DNA of 7,229 bases from CAJWBT01 sp964401855. Lineage in GTDB: Bacteria > Chloroflexota > Dehalococcoidia > Lucifugimonadales > UBA3495. The stretch is from assembly GCA_964401855.1 (NCBI GenBank), contig CAYOAF010000200.1, positions 1 through 7,229 of the forward strand, written 5' to 3'. Every line of letters begins with the position of its first letter. Position 1 is the first letter of the stretch. Positions 1 to 5,969 of this stretch are shown piece after piece. The notes beneath the pieces were generated by a model. That model did no database searches, was not told where the DNA came from, and saw nothing but the letters and a program-made list of their open reading frames with translations. Made by a program: the position numbers and the translations under genes.

Positions 1-13
1 AGAGACTAGACCG

Positions 14-18
14 GGAGG
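14..18 (+). promoter_or_regulatory. Shine-Dalgarno for the 101-aa gene
   Basis: GGAGG lies six bases upstream of the GTG at 25. It supports that GTG as the start although no ATG is present. It is the clearest ribosome binding site in the window. Confidence 0.7.
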
Positions 19-24
19 TGGGCT

Positions 25-330
25 GTGGGGGATTTTAGCTTTGAGCGCGAAGTTCGGACCCCTTACTCCGAGGCATATACCATCCGCGAGGATGACCGCC
101 CCGTGGGCCGGGTGGACATCCACTTCGCCAACGGCGTGGTCCACCTCGCCGTTGCGGTGGACGAGAGCCTGACCCAAGACGCCATCCGGGAGATCATCGA
201 CACCGTGGACGAGGACATGGTGGACGCCGTGGGCATCGATCGGGAAGGGTTCGTAGTCCACGTGTTCCAGGGCCGGGAGACGGGCGTTTTCAGCGATGAC
301 GGGTTCACCGAAGACGGCAGCGACAGGTAG
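25..330 (+). CDS. Small acidic conserved-looking hypothetical protein (101 aa)
   Basis: I do not recognise the family. The frame opens with GTG at 25, and GGAGG at 14-18 lies six bases before it, a good Shine-Dalgarno at normal spacing, which decides the start. It ends at TAG 328-330. The product is strongly acidic, especially at the C terminus (GVFSDDGFTEDGSDR). It looks like a small alpha/beta protein: alternating hydrophobic strands (VGRVDIHF, VVHLAVAV, GFVVHVF) surround an amphipathic helix around residues 50-66. There is no signal peptide, membrane segment, cysteine pair or recognisable catalytic motif. It is transcribed toward, and converges with, the yhaN-type gene on the other strand; a palindromic repeat lies between the two stops. 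A cytosolic role is likely, but no function is proposed. Confidence 0.75.
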   Translation: MGDFSFEREVRTPYSEAYTIREDDRPVGRVDIHFANGVVHLAVAVDESLTQDAIREIIDTVDEDMVDAVGIDREGFVVHVFQGRETGVFSDDGFTEDGSDR

Positions 331-341
331 TATTTTCTCTT

Positions 342-476
342 GTGAATAGCTCTACATCGGCGAAGTTGCGGGACATTCCCTCCCCGTGACCGTCTTTCCA
401 GCGAAGGCCGGAATCCGGAGAAGCGTTGGCTGGATTACGGCCTTCGCCGGAAAGACGGACAGGGTATCAAGCCATT
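342..476 (+). repeat. Palindromic dispersed repeat, left copy
   Basis: About 135 bp that recur in inverted orientation at 5022-5163. By eye, shared blocks in order are AATAGC, GGCGAAGTTGCG, ACATTCC, CGTCTTTCC, CGGCCTTCGCCGG and GGGTATCAAGCCATT, with scattered substitutions between them; overall identity looks roughly 75-80 percent but was not computed. No reading frame in it resembles a transposase. The centre is a large inverted repeat (391-457, listed separately). The copy fills the gap between two convergent genes, so it could serve as a bidirectional transcription stop or be a MITE/REP-like mobile palindrome. GTCNTTCC-GCGAAGGC-GGAATCC palindromes of this general type are common in intergenic regions of many bacteria. 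Confidence 0.75.
391..457. terminator. Large hairpin between convergent genes, possible bidirectional terminator
   Basis: Arms 391-416 and 432-457 are complementary over 26 positions with two mismatches, and they enclose a 15-base loop (417-431). The arms begin with CGTCTTTCC and carry GCGAAGGCCG in the middle. The hairpin lies between the stop of the 101-aa gene (330) and the stop of the leftward yhaN-type gene (507), where a shared terminator would be expected. There is no clear T-tract on either side, so classical intrinsic termination is uncertain. The hairpin may simply be the core of the mobile palindrome. Confidence 0.45.
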
Positions 477-506
477 CAGGAAAAGCTGGACTGGATACCG
501 GGTGGG

Positions 507-3500
507 CTACAACTCGATAACCTGGCTGCCCGGAGCAACACCCTTGAAGAGGTCGGCCATCTCCGGGTGGCAAGTGAACACCAGGACCTGGTTGGTTTCC
601 GAAAGCTCGACGAAGGCTTCGGCGGCGCGCCGGGCCCGGTCTGGGTCAAAGTTCACCAACACCTCATCCACCACCACCGGTAGACACTCGGTCCGCTCCC
701 CAAACTCTCGGATCAGGCCGAACCGCAGAGCAAGGTAGAGTTGTTCCTTGGCGCCGCGGCTCAACTCGGCAGGTTGTTTGCTGACACCATTTTGGTCAGT
801 CACCGTGACGGTCTGCTCCCCAATGGGGGCATAGAGCCGGGGGTAGCGCTCGTTGGTAATGGCGCCAAAGAACCGCTGGGCGTGCTGAATCACACCGGGC
901 TGGCGTTCTTCCTCGAACTTCTTGCGGGTCCGTAATAACAAGCCCTCGGCTATGGTTAGTTTCGACCACTCCCGTGCTCGCTCCCGTAGCTCCTCCATGA
1001 GCACGTTCCTCCTAACCCGCAGCTTCGACGACTCTTCTTCGCTGGTTAGCTGGTTCAGGAGGATCCTAACCTCTCCTTGCTCAACCAATAGGGCGTTTCG
1101 CCCTTCCTCGTTCACCTCGATTTGCTCGGCAAGCTCCCTAGAGCTTTCCTCCAATGCCTGCGGGTTCGTCCGGGCGAGTCCCTCCTTGAAGCGGTCGAAC
1201 TGCTCGCCTGGGCCGGTCAACCGTTGGAGACTGATCTGGTGTTCACCGCGCCTTCGCTCCAGGTCGCGACGTTCGTCGTGTTGCGCGGCCCGATGCCGGA
1301 ATTCCTCAGGGTCATCGGTATCACCGGCGCCAAGGAGTTTCGTCACAGCCTCCTGGAACTCTTCGAGGCCCTTCTCTCGCTGCCGGATTTGTTGTCTGAT
1401 GTTCTCGGCATCGTGAAGGGCGATGTCCCGCAGATTAACTGAATCGCGCATGGCATCATACCGCTCTATCAGACCGTCCGCCGCCGAGGCAAGCTCGCCA
1501 GGCGCCCCGGTCCCGACCGGTGGACCGAACGTATCCGCGAGAGGGGCAATCAGCTCCCTGTATTCGTCGATATCGTGTTCGATGGCCTCGATCCGGTGCC
1601 GCATGGTGCGGACCTCGCCCAGGGCGACCCGCGCCGTGTCCACGCTGCCCCGTAACTCGACCATTGTCTCCGGGGTAAGTGTCTCGGCAAGGCCGCGGTC
1701 CACCAGCCAGGTCCGCCATTCCATCCGCGCCGTCTCCAGCCCTTCCCCCGCCGACACCTGCGCGTGAGCCGCATCATCCGCCCGGCGCTGTTGCTGCCGC
1801 ACCGCCTCGGTCGCGCCGGCGAGCCGTTGTTTCAGAGACTCCCAATCGCGAATGGCCTGGCTAGCGGAGTCCAGATCCCCTTCCACCACATCCAGGGCAA
1901 CAGGGTCCGGCAGGCCGAGGCCAAGGGGCGCCGCGGCCTCTCGAAGCTCTGCCTCCGCATTGGCCTCCGCCGTCTCGGCATCGCGAACCAGGCCGACCAA
2001 TGCCTGATTGACCGGGCCGGCGGCGCCCGAGGGTGTCCGCTCGCCTCTCATCAGGATGTATCCAGCGACGCCGAGCAGCACGATGCCCGCGATGCCACCG
2101 ATAATCAACGCCTGCTGCCCCAGGAACCCTCCCGCCGCCATCAGCACAATCGCCTTGACAGCCAGCAGCAGCGGCAGGCCCATCCTTTGCAGTCTGTTGC
2201 TCTGCCGCCCGCCGTCCGCCGGGCCCGTGGATGATTCGAGCTGATCCCGAAGGTCCTCACGACGCTGGCGCTGCCTGGTGTATTCGGCCAGTCGAGTTCG
2301 GCTGGCCCGCAATGCCGTCCGCTTTTGTTCGACCGCCGTGGCATCGAGTGACGGGCTTTCCGTCTCTTCGACCCTGTTTCGGGCTTGAAGTTCGGTTTCC
2401 AGGTGTTCCTTCAGGAGTCCCTGGGCCCGGTCCGCGTGGCCGGTGCATTCTCGCAGGTCAACAAGACCCTGGGCCAGCGTTCGCCGTGAAACCTCGATGT
2501 GGTCTCGGGTACCTATCGATGTATCAAACGAATCCAGGCGGTCCTCGTCCCAATCAGGGCCAAGGTCCCGGAGCCGTTCACCGAGAGAGGATTCCAGACC
2601 CCGCAGCTCAGCCTTGCGCTCCGGCAAGTCCCTCACCGATCCGTCGAAGCCGTTGCGCCCTAGACGAATGCGCTCGATGTTGTCGCGATGCTCCAGCAGG
2701 CCTTCGTCGGCGATCATTTCCTCGGCTGACTTCTCGGCCTGCTTGAGCTTTTCAATGTCCCCTTCCAAATCCAGTTTCGCGCCGGCCACCCTCTCCTGGG
2801 CGGTCTCCAGCCGGTTGACGGCGTTTTCAGGGAAGCCGTCGAAACGGGGAAGCCTGTCCAACCGATCGTTGACCTCGACGAGGGCAACCCAGTCGTCCCA
2901 GCCGTCCCGCAGCCGGGCCACCTCCCCGGATTGCTGCTGCAGCTTGGCGCGATGGGACCCAGCGGCGGCCAATTCATGGCCAATCTCCGATAGCCGGGCA
3001 ACTAGCCCGCCATACCTGGCGGCGTTTCCTTGCACCTGAGTGAGTTGGTTGCCATTTTCCACCAACTCTTCGAGAATGCCGCCGACACGGTTTCGTCCGC
3101 GCCTGCGGTAGATCGCGTCCTTCTGTTCAGTCACCAACCGTAGCGCCTGGGGCAATCTGGCCGCACCCATGCCCGCGCTGTAAATCTGGCTGTCCACGCC
3201 GGCGTCCCTCAGGGTATCCCCGGTTTGGAGTTCGTCGAGGCTGAAGGCAAATACGTTCTTGAAGACATCCCGTGAAGCGCCTCCCAAGAGCCTGCTCAGG
3301 GTGGCCGGGTCCAGAATAGCGCCGTCGGCGGTCACAAGACCAACCGGTCCTCCACGGGCGCCGCGGAACCTTCCCACGATATAGCGGCGCCCGGCGTCAT
3401 CCTCCAGCGTCAGACGGCCGCCATGCCGGCCCCCGGCGAGAGGAGGGTAGTGTCTATCGGGCAACCGGGGGAAGCCGAAGAGGATCATCCTGATGAAGGC

Positions 3501-3623
3501 AAGAAGGGTGCTCTTACCGGCCTCGTTGTGTCCTTGGATAACGGTGATTGGCTGGGTGAATGGGCCGACCCTTTCATCCGCGAAGGGACCGAATCCTTCT
3601 ATATGCAGTTCTTCGATCCTCAT
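507..3623 (-). CDS. yhaN: YhaN-type SMC/Rad50-like ATPase with central membrane hairpin
   Basis: A 1038-residue ABC-type ATPase of the SbcC/Rad50/YhaN kind, the expected partner of the YhaO-type nuclease just upstream. Walker A is GHNEAGKST at residues 31-39. The N-terminal lobe has the family blocks YPPLAGGRHGGRL (59-71) and FAFSLDELQ with the Q-loop (125-133). Two long heptad-rich coiled-coil stretches flank the middle. The C-terminal lobe has the signature LSRGAKEQL (954-962), Walker B LPVVVDE (981-987), D-loop NFDPDR and the H-loop histidine at about 1019. Residues 483-525 form two closely spaced hydrophobic segments where Rad50/SbcC would have a zinc hook. There is no CxxC anywhere; only three cysteines were seen. 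This central membrane pair is a known trait of B. subtilis YhaN, which is somewhat shorter (about 960 residues). It starts with ATG overlapping the stop of the nuclease gene (ATGA), so translation is coupled. Stop is TAG at 507-509. Confidence 0.9.
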   Translation of the reverse strand: MRIEELHIEGFGPFADERVGPFTQPITVIQGHNEAGKSTLLAFIRMILFGFPRLPDRHYPPLAGGRHGGRLTLEDDAGRRYIVGRFRGARGGPVGLVTADGAILDPATLSRLLGGASRDVFKNVFAFSLDELQTGDTLRDAGVDSQIYSAGMGAARLPQALRLVTEQKDAIYRRRGRNRVGGILEELVENGNQLTQVQGNAARYGGLVARLSEIGHELAAAGSHRAKLQQQSGEVARLRDGWDDWVALVEVNDRLDRLPRFDGFPENAVNRLETAQERVAGAKLDLEGDIEKLKQAEKSAEEMIADEGLLEHRDNIERIRLGRNGFDGSVRDLPERKAELRGLESSLGERLRDLGPDWDEDRLDSFDTSIGTRDHIEVSRRTLAQGLVDLRECTGHADRAQGLLKEHLETELQARNRVEETESPSLDATAVEQKRTALRASRTRLAEYTRQRQRREDLRDQLESSTGPADGGRQSNRLQRMGLPLLLAVKAIVLMAAGGFLGQQALIIGGIAGIVLLGVAGYILMRGERTPSGAAGPVNQALVGLVRDAETAEANAEAELREAAAPLGLGLPDPVALDVVEGDLDSASQAIRDWESLKQRLAGATEAVRQQQRRADDAAHAQVSAGEGLETARMEWRTWLVDRGLAETLTPETMVELRGSVDTARVALGEVRTMRHRIEAIEHDIDEYRELIAPLADTFGPPVGTGAPGELASAADGLIERYDAMRDSVNLRDIALHDAENIRQQIRQREKGLEEFQEAVTKLLGAGDTDDPEEFRHRAAQHDERRDLERRRGEHQISLQRLTGPGEQFDRFKEGLARTNPQALEESSRELAEQIEVNEEGRNALLVEQGEVRILLNQLTSEEESSKLRVRRNVLMEELRERAREWSKLTIAEGLLLRTRKKFEEERQPGVIQHAQRFFGAITNERYPRLYAPIGEQTVTVTDQNGVSKQPAELSRGAKEQLYLALRFGLIREFGERTECLPVVVDEVLVNFDPDRARRAAEAFVELSETNQVLVFTCHPEMADLFKGVAPGSQVIEL

Positions 3624-4891
3624 GGCCCATCCTCATCCAGCAACTGGGCGAGGCAGATTGCTTCGGCGCCGGCTATCAAATCCCGGAGGCCGTCGTCGGA
3701 GGGCAGGTAATCGCGCAGGTGGCGGCCGGAGTTGCCCCGCCCGTACAGTTCCTGCAATGTTTCGCGCATCTCCGCGAGGGTCTCGGGGTTCCCCAGCGAT
3801 TCATCACAGAGCCGGAGCAGGTCCCCCACGAAGTCGGTCCTCTCGAGCTGTTGGCTGCGGTCGAAGGACGAGGCGGTGGATACCTGTATTCGCTCGCACC
3901 AGAGGAAGGGACGTTCCTGTGACCCGGTTTCGTTGACCCTCTCGAGAAGATCGTCGACAAACCCCGGGCGGATCAGCGAGTTATGAAGAGGCCCCCGGCC
4001 GCCCAGCACTAACCTGAAGAGCGTGCTTCGGCCATCGGCACGGTCCTGGCAGGCGGCAAGCTCTTCCCTCAATCGGTCCAAGAGCGACTGGTCGGATTCA
4101 AGTCCGCTTATGTCAAGCTCCAGCAAGGCCCAACGGACCACATCCACGGCTCGAAAGTCGAGACGTACCTGCCCGGAATCGCTTACTTCGACGAGGTACA
4201 CACCACGAGGGCCGCGCTCGTTAGGGTGCCGGCCCTGAGGGTTGCCGGGATAGACGACAGTAGGGTGATCCTGGTGAAGGACCTGCCGCGTGTGGACGTG
4301 GCCCAAAGCCCAGTAGTCGATGTTGGTCTGTTGCAAGTCGCTCAAATTGCAAGGGGCATATGCGTCGTGGTCTGTGTTGTTGCCCACGTTGGCGTGGAGC
4401 AACCCTATGTTGAACGGCCCCCGCTCAACGCCGCCGAATCGCGGCACCAGGTTCTCCCGGACCTCCCGCCGGATGTAGCTGATTCCGTGGGCGGCGGCGC
4501 GATCCGGCTCATCCGGGAAGACGGGCACCCGCTCCACTTCAGCGCCGAATCGGTGGCAGCCTGCTGGGAGATCTAGGTGGGCTTCCCATCCGTCGAGCGG
4601 GTCGTGGTTGCCGTGGCAGATGAACGAGCGTATGCCCCGTTCTTTGAGCCGGTTCAAACCGTCGACAAACTTGAGCTGGGCCCTGAGGCTTCGGTCCGCG
4701 CCGTCAAACACGTCCCCAGCTATCAGAAGCGCGTCAACCCGCTCCCGGATGCACAGGTCGACGATGTTGTTGTAGGCGGCGAAGGTGGCGTTAAATAGGG
4801 TGCCGGCAATCGCCGGATCGAGGCTGCGCAGACCGCTGAACGGACTGTCGAGGTGCAGGTCTGCGGCGTGAACGAATTTTAGGCGTGTCAT
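3620..4891 (-). CDS. yhaO: YhaO/SbcD-type metallophosphoesterase, DNA repair nuclease subunit
   Basis: A 423-residue calcineurin-like phosphoesterase of the Mre11/SbcD/YhaO family, expected to cut DNA ends in complex with the ATPase encoded next. The five metal-site motifs are intact: D11-L-H13, GD (59-60) in AGDVFDGADR, GNHD (94-97), H166 in LLHANVG, and GHVH (197-200). The stretch around GNNTDHDAYAPC (170-181) and LQQTNIDYWALGHVH is typical of the YhaO branch rather than classical SbcD. Residues after about 240 form a C-terminal domain that caps and couples to the ATPase in this family. Start is ATG at 4891; the upstream GGCGGGG is a poor, distant Shine-Dalgarno. The gene overlaps the yhaN-type start by four bases, which indicates one operon. 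Upstream (higher coordinates) lie an inverted repeat copy and the predicted selenoprotein gene on the same strand. Confidence 0.92.
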   Translation of the reverse strand: MTRLKFVHAADLHLDSPFSGLRSLDPAIAGTLFNATFAAYNNIVDLCIRERVDALLIAGDVFDGADRSLRAQLKFVDGLNRLKERGIRSFICHGNHDPLDGWEAHLDLPAGCHRFGAEVERVPVFPDEPDRAAAHGISYIRREVRENLVPRFGGVERGPFNIGLLHANVGNNTDHDAYAPCNLSDLQQTNIDYWALGHVHTRQVLHQDHPTVVYPGNPQGRHPNERGPRGVYLVEVSDSGQVRLDFRAVDVVRWALLELDISGLESDQSLLDRLREELAACQDRADGRSTLFRLVLGGRGPLHNSLIRPGFVDDLLERVNETGSQERPFLWCERIQVSTASSFDRSQQLERTDFVGDLLRLCDESLGNPETLAEMRETLQELYGRGNSGRHLRDYLPSDDGLRDLIAGAEAICLAQLLDEDGP

Positions 4892-4995
4892 ACCCGAATA
4901 ATCCCCGCCTCAGTCTAGCGAAATCTAGCCGCCACCGCCACCGCCAAGTCCGGAGACCAGCACCCACAGAACCGGACCAGCTGCTCCCCCATTAT

Positions 4996-5014
4996 CACCA
5001 TGCTGGCCATGGTG
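4996..5014. repeat. Short perfect inverted repeat, possible operator
   Basis: CACCATG (4996-5002) and CATGGTG (5008-5014) are perfectly complementary arms around a 5-base centre (CTGGC). The site is about 105 bases upstream of the nuclease start and next to a GATAAT on the minus strand. Size and symmetry would fit a dimeric repressor operator, but only position supports that, and 7-bp palindromes occur by chance. Confidence 0.3.
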
Positions 5015-5021
5015 TCTCGTA

Positions 5022-5163
5022 AATGGCTTGATACCCGGTCCGTCATCCCGGCGAAGGCCGGGAGCCAGCTAACACTTCTCTGGATTACCCTACCATGGAA
5101 GGGCCGGAAAGACGATCGCGAGGATGGAATGTTGCGCAACTTCGCCAATGTGAAGCTATTTAC
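5022..5163 (-). repeat. Palindromic dispersed repeat, right copy (inverted)
   Basis: The reverse complement matches the element at 342-476 over its whole length: outer end TAAATAGC, then GGCGAAGTTGCG, ACATTCC, CGTCTTTCC, CGGCCTTCGCCGG and the inner end GGGTATCAAGCCATT. It is about 7 bp longer; the extra bases fall in one arm of the central palindrome, where AAGGGCCGG and CCATGG sequence replaces the GCGAAGGCC core, so its hairpin is less perfect than that of the left copy. It lies just after the stop of the selenoprotein gene and before the nuclease operon. Confidence 0.75.
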
Positions 5164-5180
5164 CTGACAGTACACTAGCC

Positions 5181-5198
5181 ATGGCATCATCATGCCAT
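5181..5198. repeat. Perfect 7-bp hairpin after the selenoprotein stop
   Basis: ATGGCAT (5181-5187) and ATGCCAT (5192-5198) pair perfectly around a 4-base loop. It starts nine bases past the stop codon of the leftward selenoprotein gene, where a terminator could lie. It is not GC-rich and has no T-tract after it, so strong termination is doubtful. Confidence 0.3.
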
Positions 5199-5206
5199 AC
5201 CCTGCC

Positions 5207-5767
5207 TCAGACCGCGTCCAGAACATCCAGCAGCTGGCCCACCGAGGGGCGGTCGTGGGGTGCGGGGCCACGGTGCTCAAACTGCACAACGCCCCGCCCG
5301 TCGATGACGAAGTTACCGCCCCTTTGCCGCAGGTCGATCCTCTGGAAAGGGTCCCGGCGCCCCCGGACCACGAGCTTGATGTAGGTCCAGATGGTCCCCG
5401 GACTGAGCACCTGTCCGAGGCTTCCCTTTCCCACCCGGTACGCCCGGTATACGTCCCGCTCTGGATCGGACAACAAGGGGAAGGGCAGGTGCATCTGACG
5501 GGACAGCTGGAACAGCCAGTCCCGAGGCTCGAAGGAAACCGCCAGCACAACGCCGTTCCGCCCTTGAATCTCCGAGTGCTGCCGTCGCAACTGCGACAGG
5601 TGATCCCGTCAAGGCAGTCAAGCGAAGTGGGGAAGGAGCACCAGAACCACTTTGCTGCCCCGATAGTCCTGAAGGGTCAAGAATTGGCCGTCGGCCGTCG
5701 GCAGGGTGAAATCGGGCGCGGTCTCGCCCAGCAAGGGACCGGCTTTCCCACCAGGTTGCTTGACCAC
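5207..5767 (-). CDS. Predicted selenoprotein: AhpC/TSA-like thioredoxin-fold protein with Sec-x-x-Sec active site
   Basis: A 186-codon peroxiredoxin-like protein whose two redox positions are in-frame TGA codons. Residues 17-22 (APDFTL) open the thioredoxin fold. Strand KVVLVLLPHF (39-48) leads into A-U50-L-P-U53-R-D-H-L, exactly where relatives have a CxxC followed by R-x-x-L. Then follow LAVSFEP (75-81), LPFPLLSDPE (94-103), a GGNFVID strand (150-156) and DRPSVGQLL near the end, all standard for the AhpC/TSA superfamily. The TGAs are at 5618-5620 and 5609-5611, each one base from a Cys codon. No cysteine occurs in the protein, so Sec50 and Sec53 would carry all redox chemistry, perhaps as a diselenide. 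A SECIS-like hairpin follows (5582-5611). Start is uncertain: GTG 5767 (used here) or TTG 5734 (then U39/U42); neither has a good Shine-Dalgarno. The stop is also TGA (5207-5209). The alternative is a pseudogene, which fits poorly with damage only at the two active-site codons. Confidence 0.85.
5573..5611 (-). promoter_or_regulatory. Bacterial SECIS-like stem-loop
   Basis: Directly after the second TGA, in the coding mRNA, CTGTCGC (5599-5593) pairs with GCGACGG (5588-5582), a 7-bp stem with one G-U pair. It closes the loop AGUU (5592-5589). A looser lower stem pairs CGGG (5608-5605) with CUCG (5576-5573). The apical loop begins 16 bases after the second TGA and 25 after the first, and has G at its second position. 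The published bacterial consensus asks for a 4-16-bp upper stem, a 3-14-base loop with G in the first two positions, and 16-37 bases between UGA and loop; both UGAs satisfy it. One element would serve both codons. Confidence 0.7.
5609..5620 (-). other. Two predicted selenocysteine codons (UGA-CUG-CCU-UGA)
   Basis: On the minus strand the reading frame of the peroxiredoxin-like gene runs CAC TTC GCT TGA CTG CCT TGA CGG. The frame is open upstream to 5857 and downstream to 5207 apart from these two codons. They fall on the two cysteine positions of the family's CxxC redox motif. Conversion of both by SelB/tRNA-Sec gives the motif Sec-Leu-Pro-Sec. A diselenide UxxU motif of this kind is known from the SelL family of thioredoxin-fold selenoproteins. 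Confidence 0.8.
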
Positions 5768-5776
5768 GCCAGGGCT

Positions 5777-5794
5777 GCCGGGGCTAAGCCCGGC
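5777..5794. repeat. GC-rich hairpin just before the selenoprotein start
   Basis: On the mRNA strand GCCGGGCU and AGCCCCGGC are nearly complementary around a tight centre. The hairpin lies about ten bases before the GTG at 5767. It could affect initiation, or favour the TTG at 5734 as the real start. It has no poly-T and is not a terminator. Confidence 0.3.
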
Positions 5795-5854
5795 TGTCCC
5801 GCAGGGACCGGGCCGCCGCTTCCGGTTCCTGGGTGCCGCGCCGGGCCCTCGCGG

Positions 5855-5959
5855 TCAGGGGTGTTGCTTGGCCCGGTCTCCCGTTGCTGCCGGTGGTGGT
5901 TGCTTCCAAGTCCCATACCCCTTTTCGAGGTCTATTGGTCCGCCGGTCCGCTTATTCAT
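5855..5959 (-). CDS. Possible 34-residue leader ORF upstream of the selenoprotein
   Basis: ATG at 5959 lies ten bases after the TATAAT box, so it would be close to the transcript's 5' end. The frame runs 34 codons to TGA 5855-5857 and is in the same phase as the selenoprotein gene, which stays open from that TGA onward. The product (starting MNKRTGGP, ending RAKQHP) resembles nothing known to me and has no targeting signal. It could be a regulatory leader, an old N-terminus, or chance. Reading its TGA as Sec would give a poorly structured extension, and I found no good SECIS after it. Confidence 0.2.
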   Translation of the reverse strand: MNKRTGGPIDLEKGYGTWKQPPPAATGDRAKQHP

Positions 5960-5969
5960 GGCCGGGCAG

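Larger units (their letters stand above)
4892..5206. other. Intergenic region upstream of the nuclease operon
   Basis: These 315 bases hold no supportable gene. From left to right they contain a (CCGCCA)x3 tandem hexamer at 4929-4946, a perfect 7-bp inverted repeat with 5-base spacer at 4996-5014 (CACCATG/CATGGTG), the right copy of the dispersed repeat (5022-5163), and a small perfect hairpin at 5181-5198. I could not find a convincing -35/-10 pair for the operon. A GATAAT on the minus strand at 4991-4996 has no good -35 at the right distance. The operon could therefore be read in part from the promoter of the upstream selenoprotein gene. Confidence 0.6.

Noticed and set aside
922..3039. Several plus-strand frames of 100-200 codons within the ATPase gene
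   Set aside because: All are antisense shadows of the intact YhaN-type coding sequence, with Ser/Arg/Pro-rich composition and no ribosome binding sites.
4929..4946. CCGCCA tandem hexamer as a microsatellite or start of a CRISPR-like array
   Set aside because: There are only three units, with no spacers and no further repeats; it is short simple sequence in GC-rich DNA.
342..5163. Compound transposon carrying the nuclease operon
   Set aside because: There is no transposase, no obvious target duplication, and the copies have diverged from each other. Only the inverted arrangement is kept as a finding.
4915..5550. A 211-codon minus-strand frame across the intergenic repeat and the redox gene
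   Set aside because: It is out of phase with the supported selenoprotein frame, runs through the dispersed repeat, and has Ser/Arg/Pro-rich shadow composition.
5207..5590. A stand-alone 127-codon minus-strand gene starting at TTG 5590
   Set aside because: It would lack the first half of the thioredoxin fold including the active site. The missing half is present in the same frame immediately upstream of the two TGAs.
5609..5620. Pseudogene with two nonsense mutations
   Set aside because: Both stops fall exactly on the two CxxC codons, the rest of the frame is intact and family-like, and a SECIS-like stem follows. Decay would not be expected to choose only these sites. It remains possible if the genome has no selenocysteine machinery.
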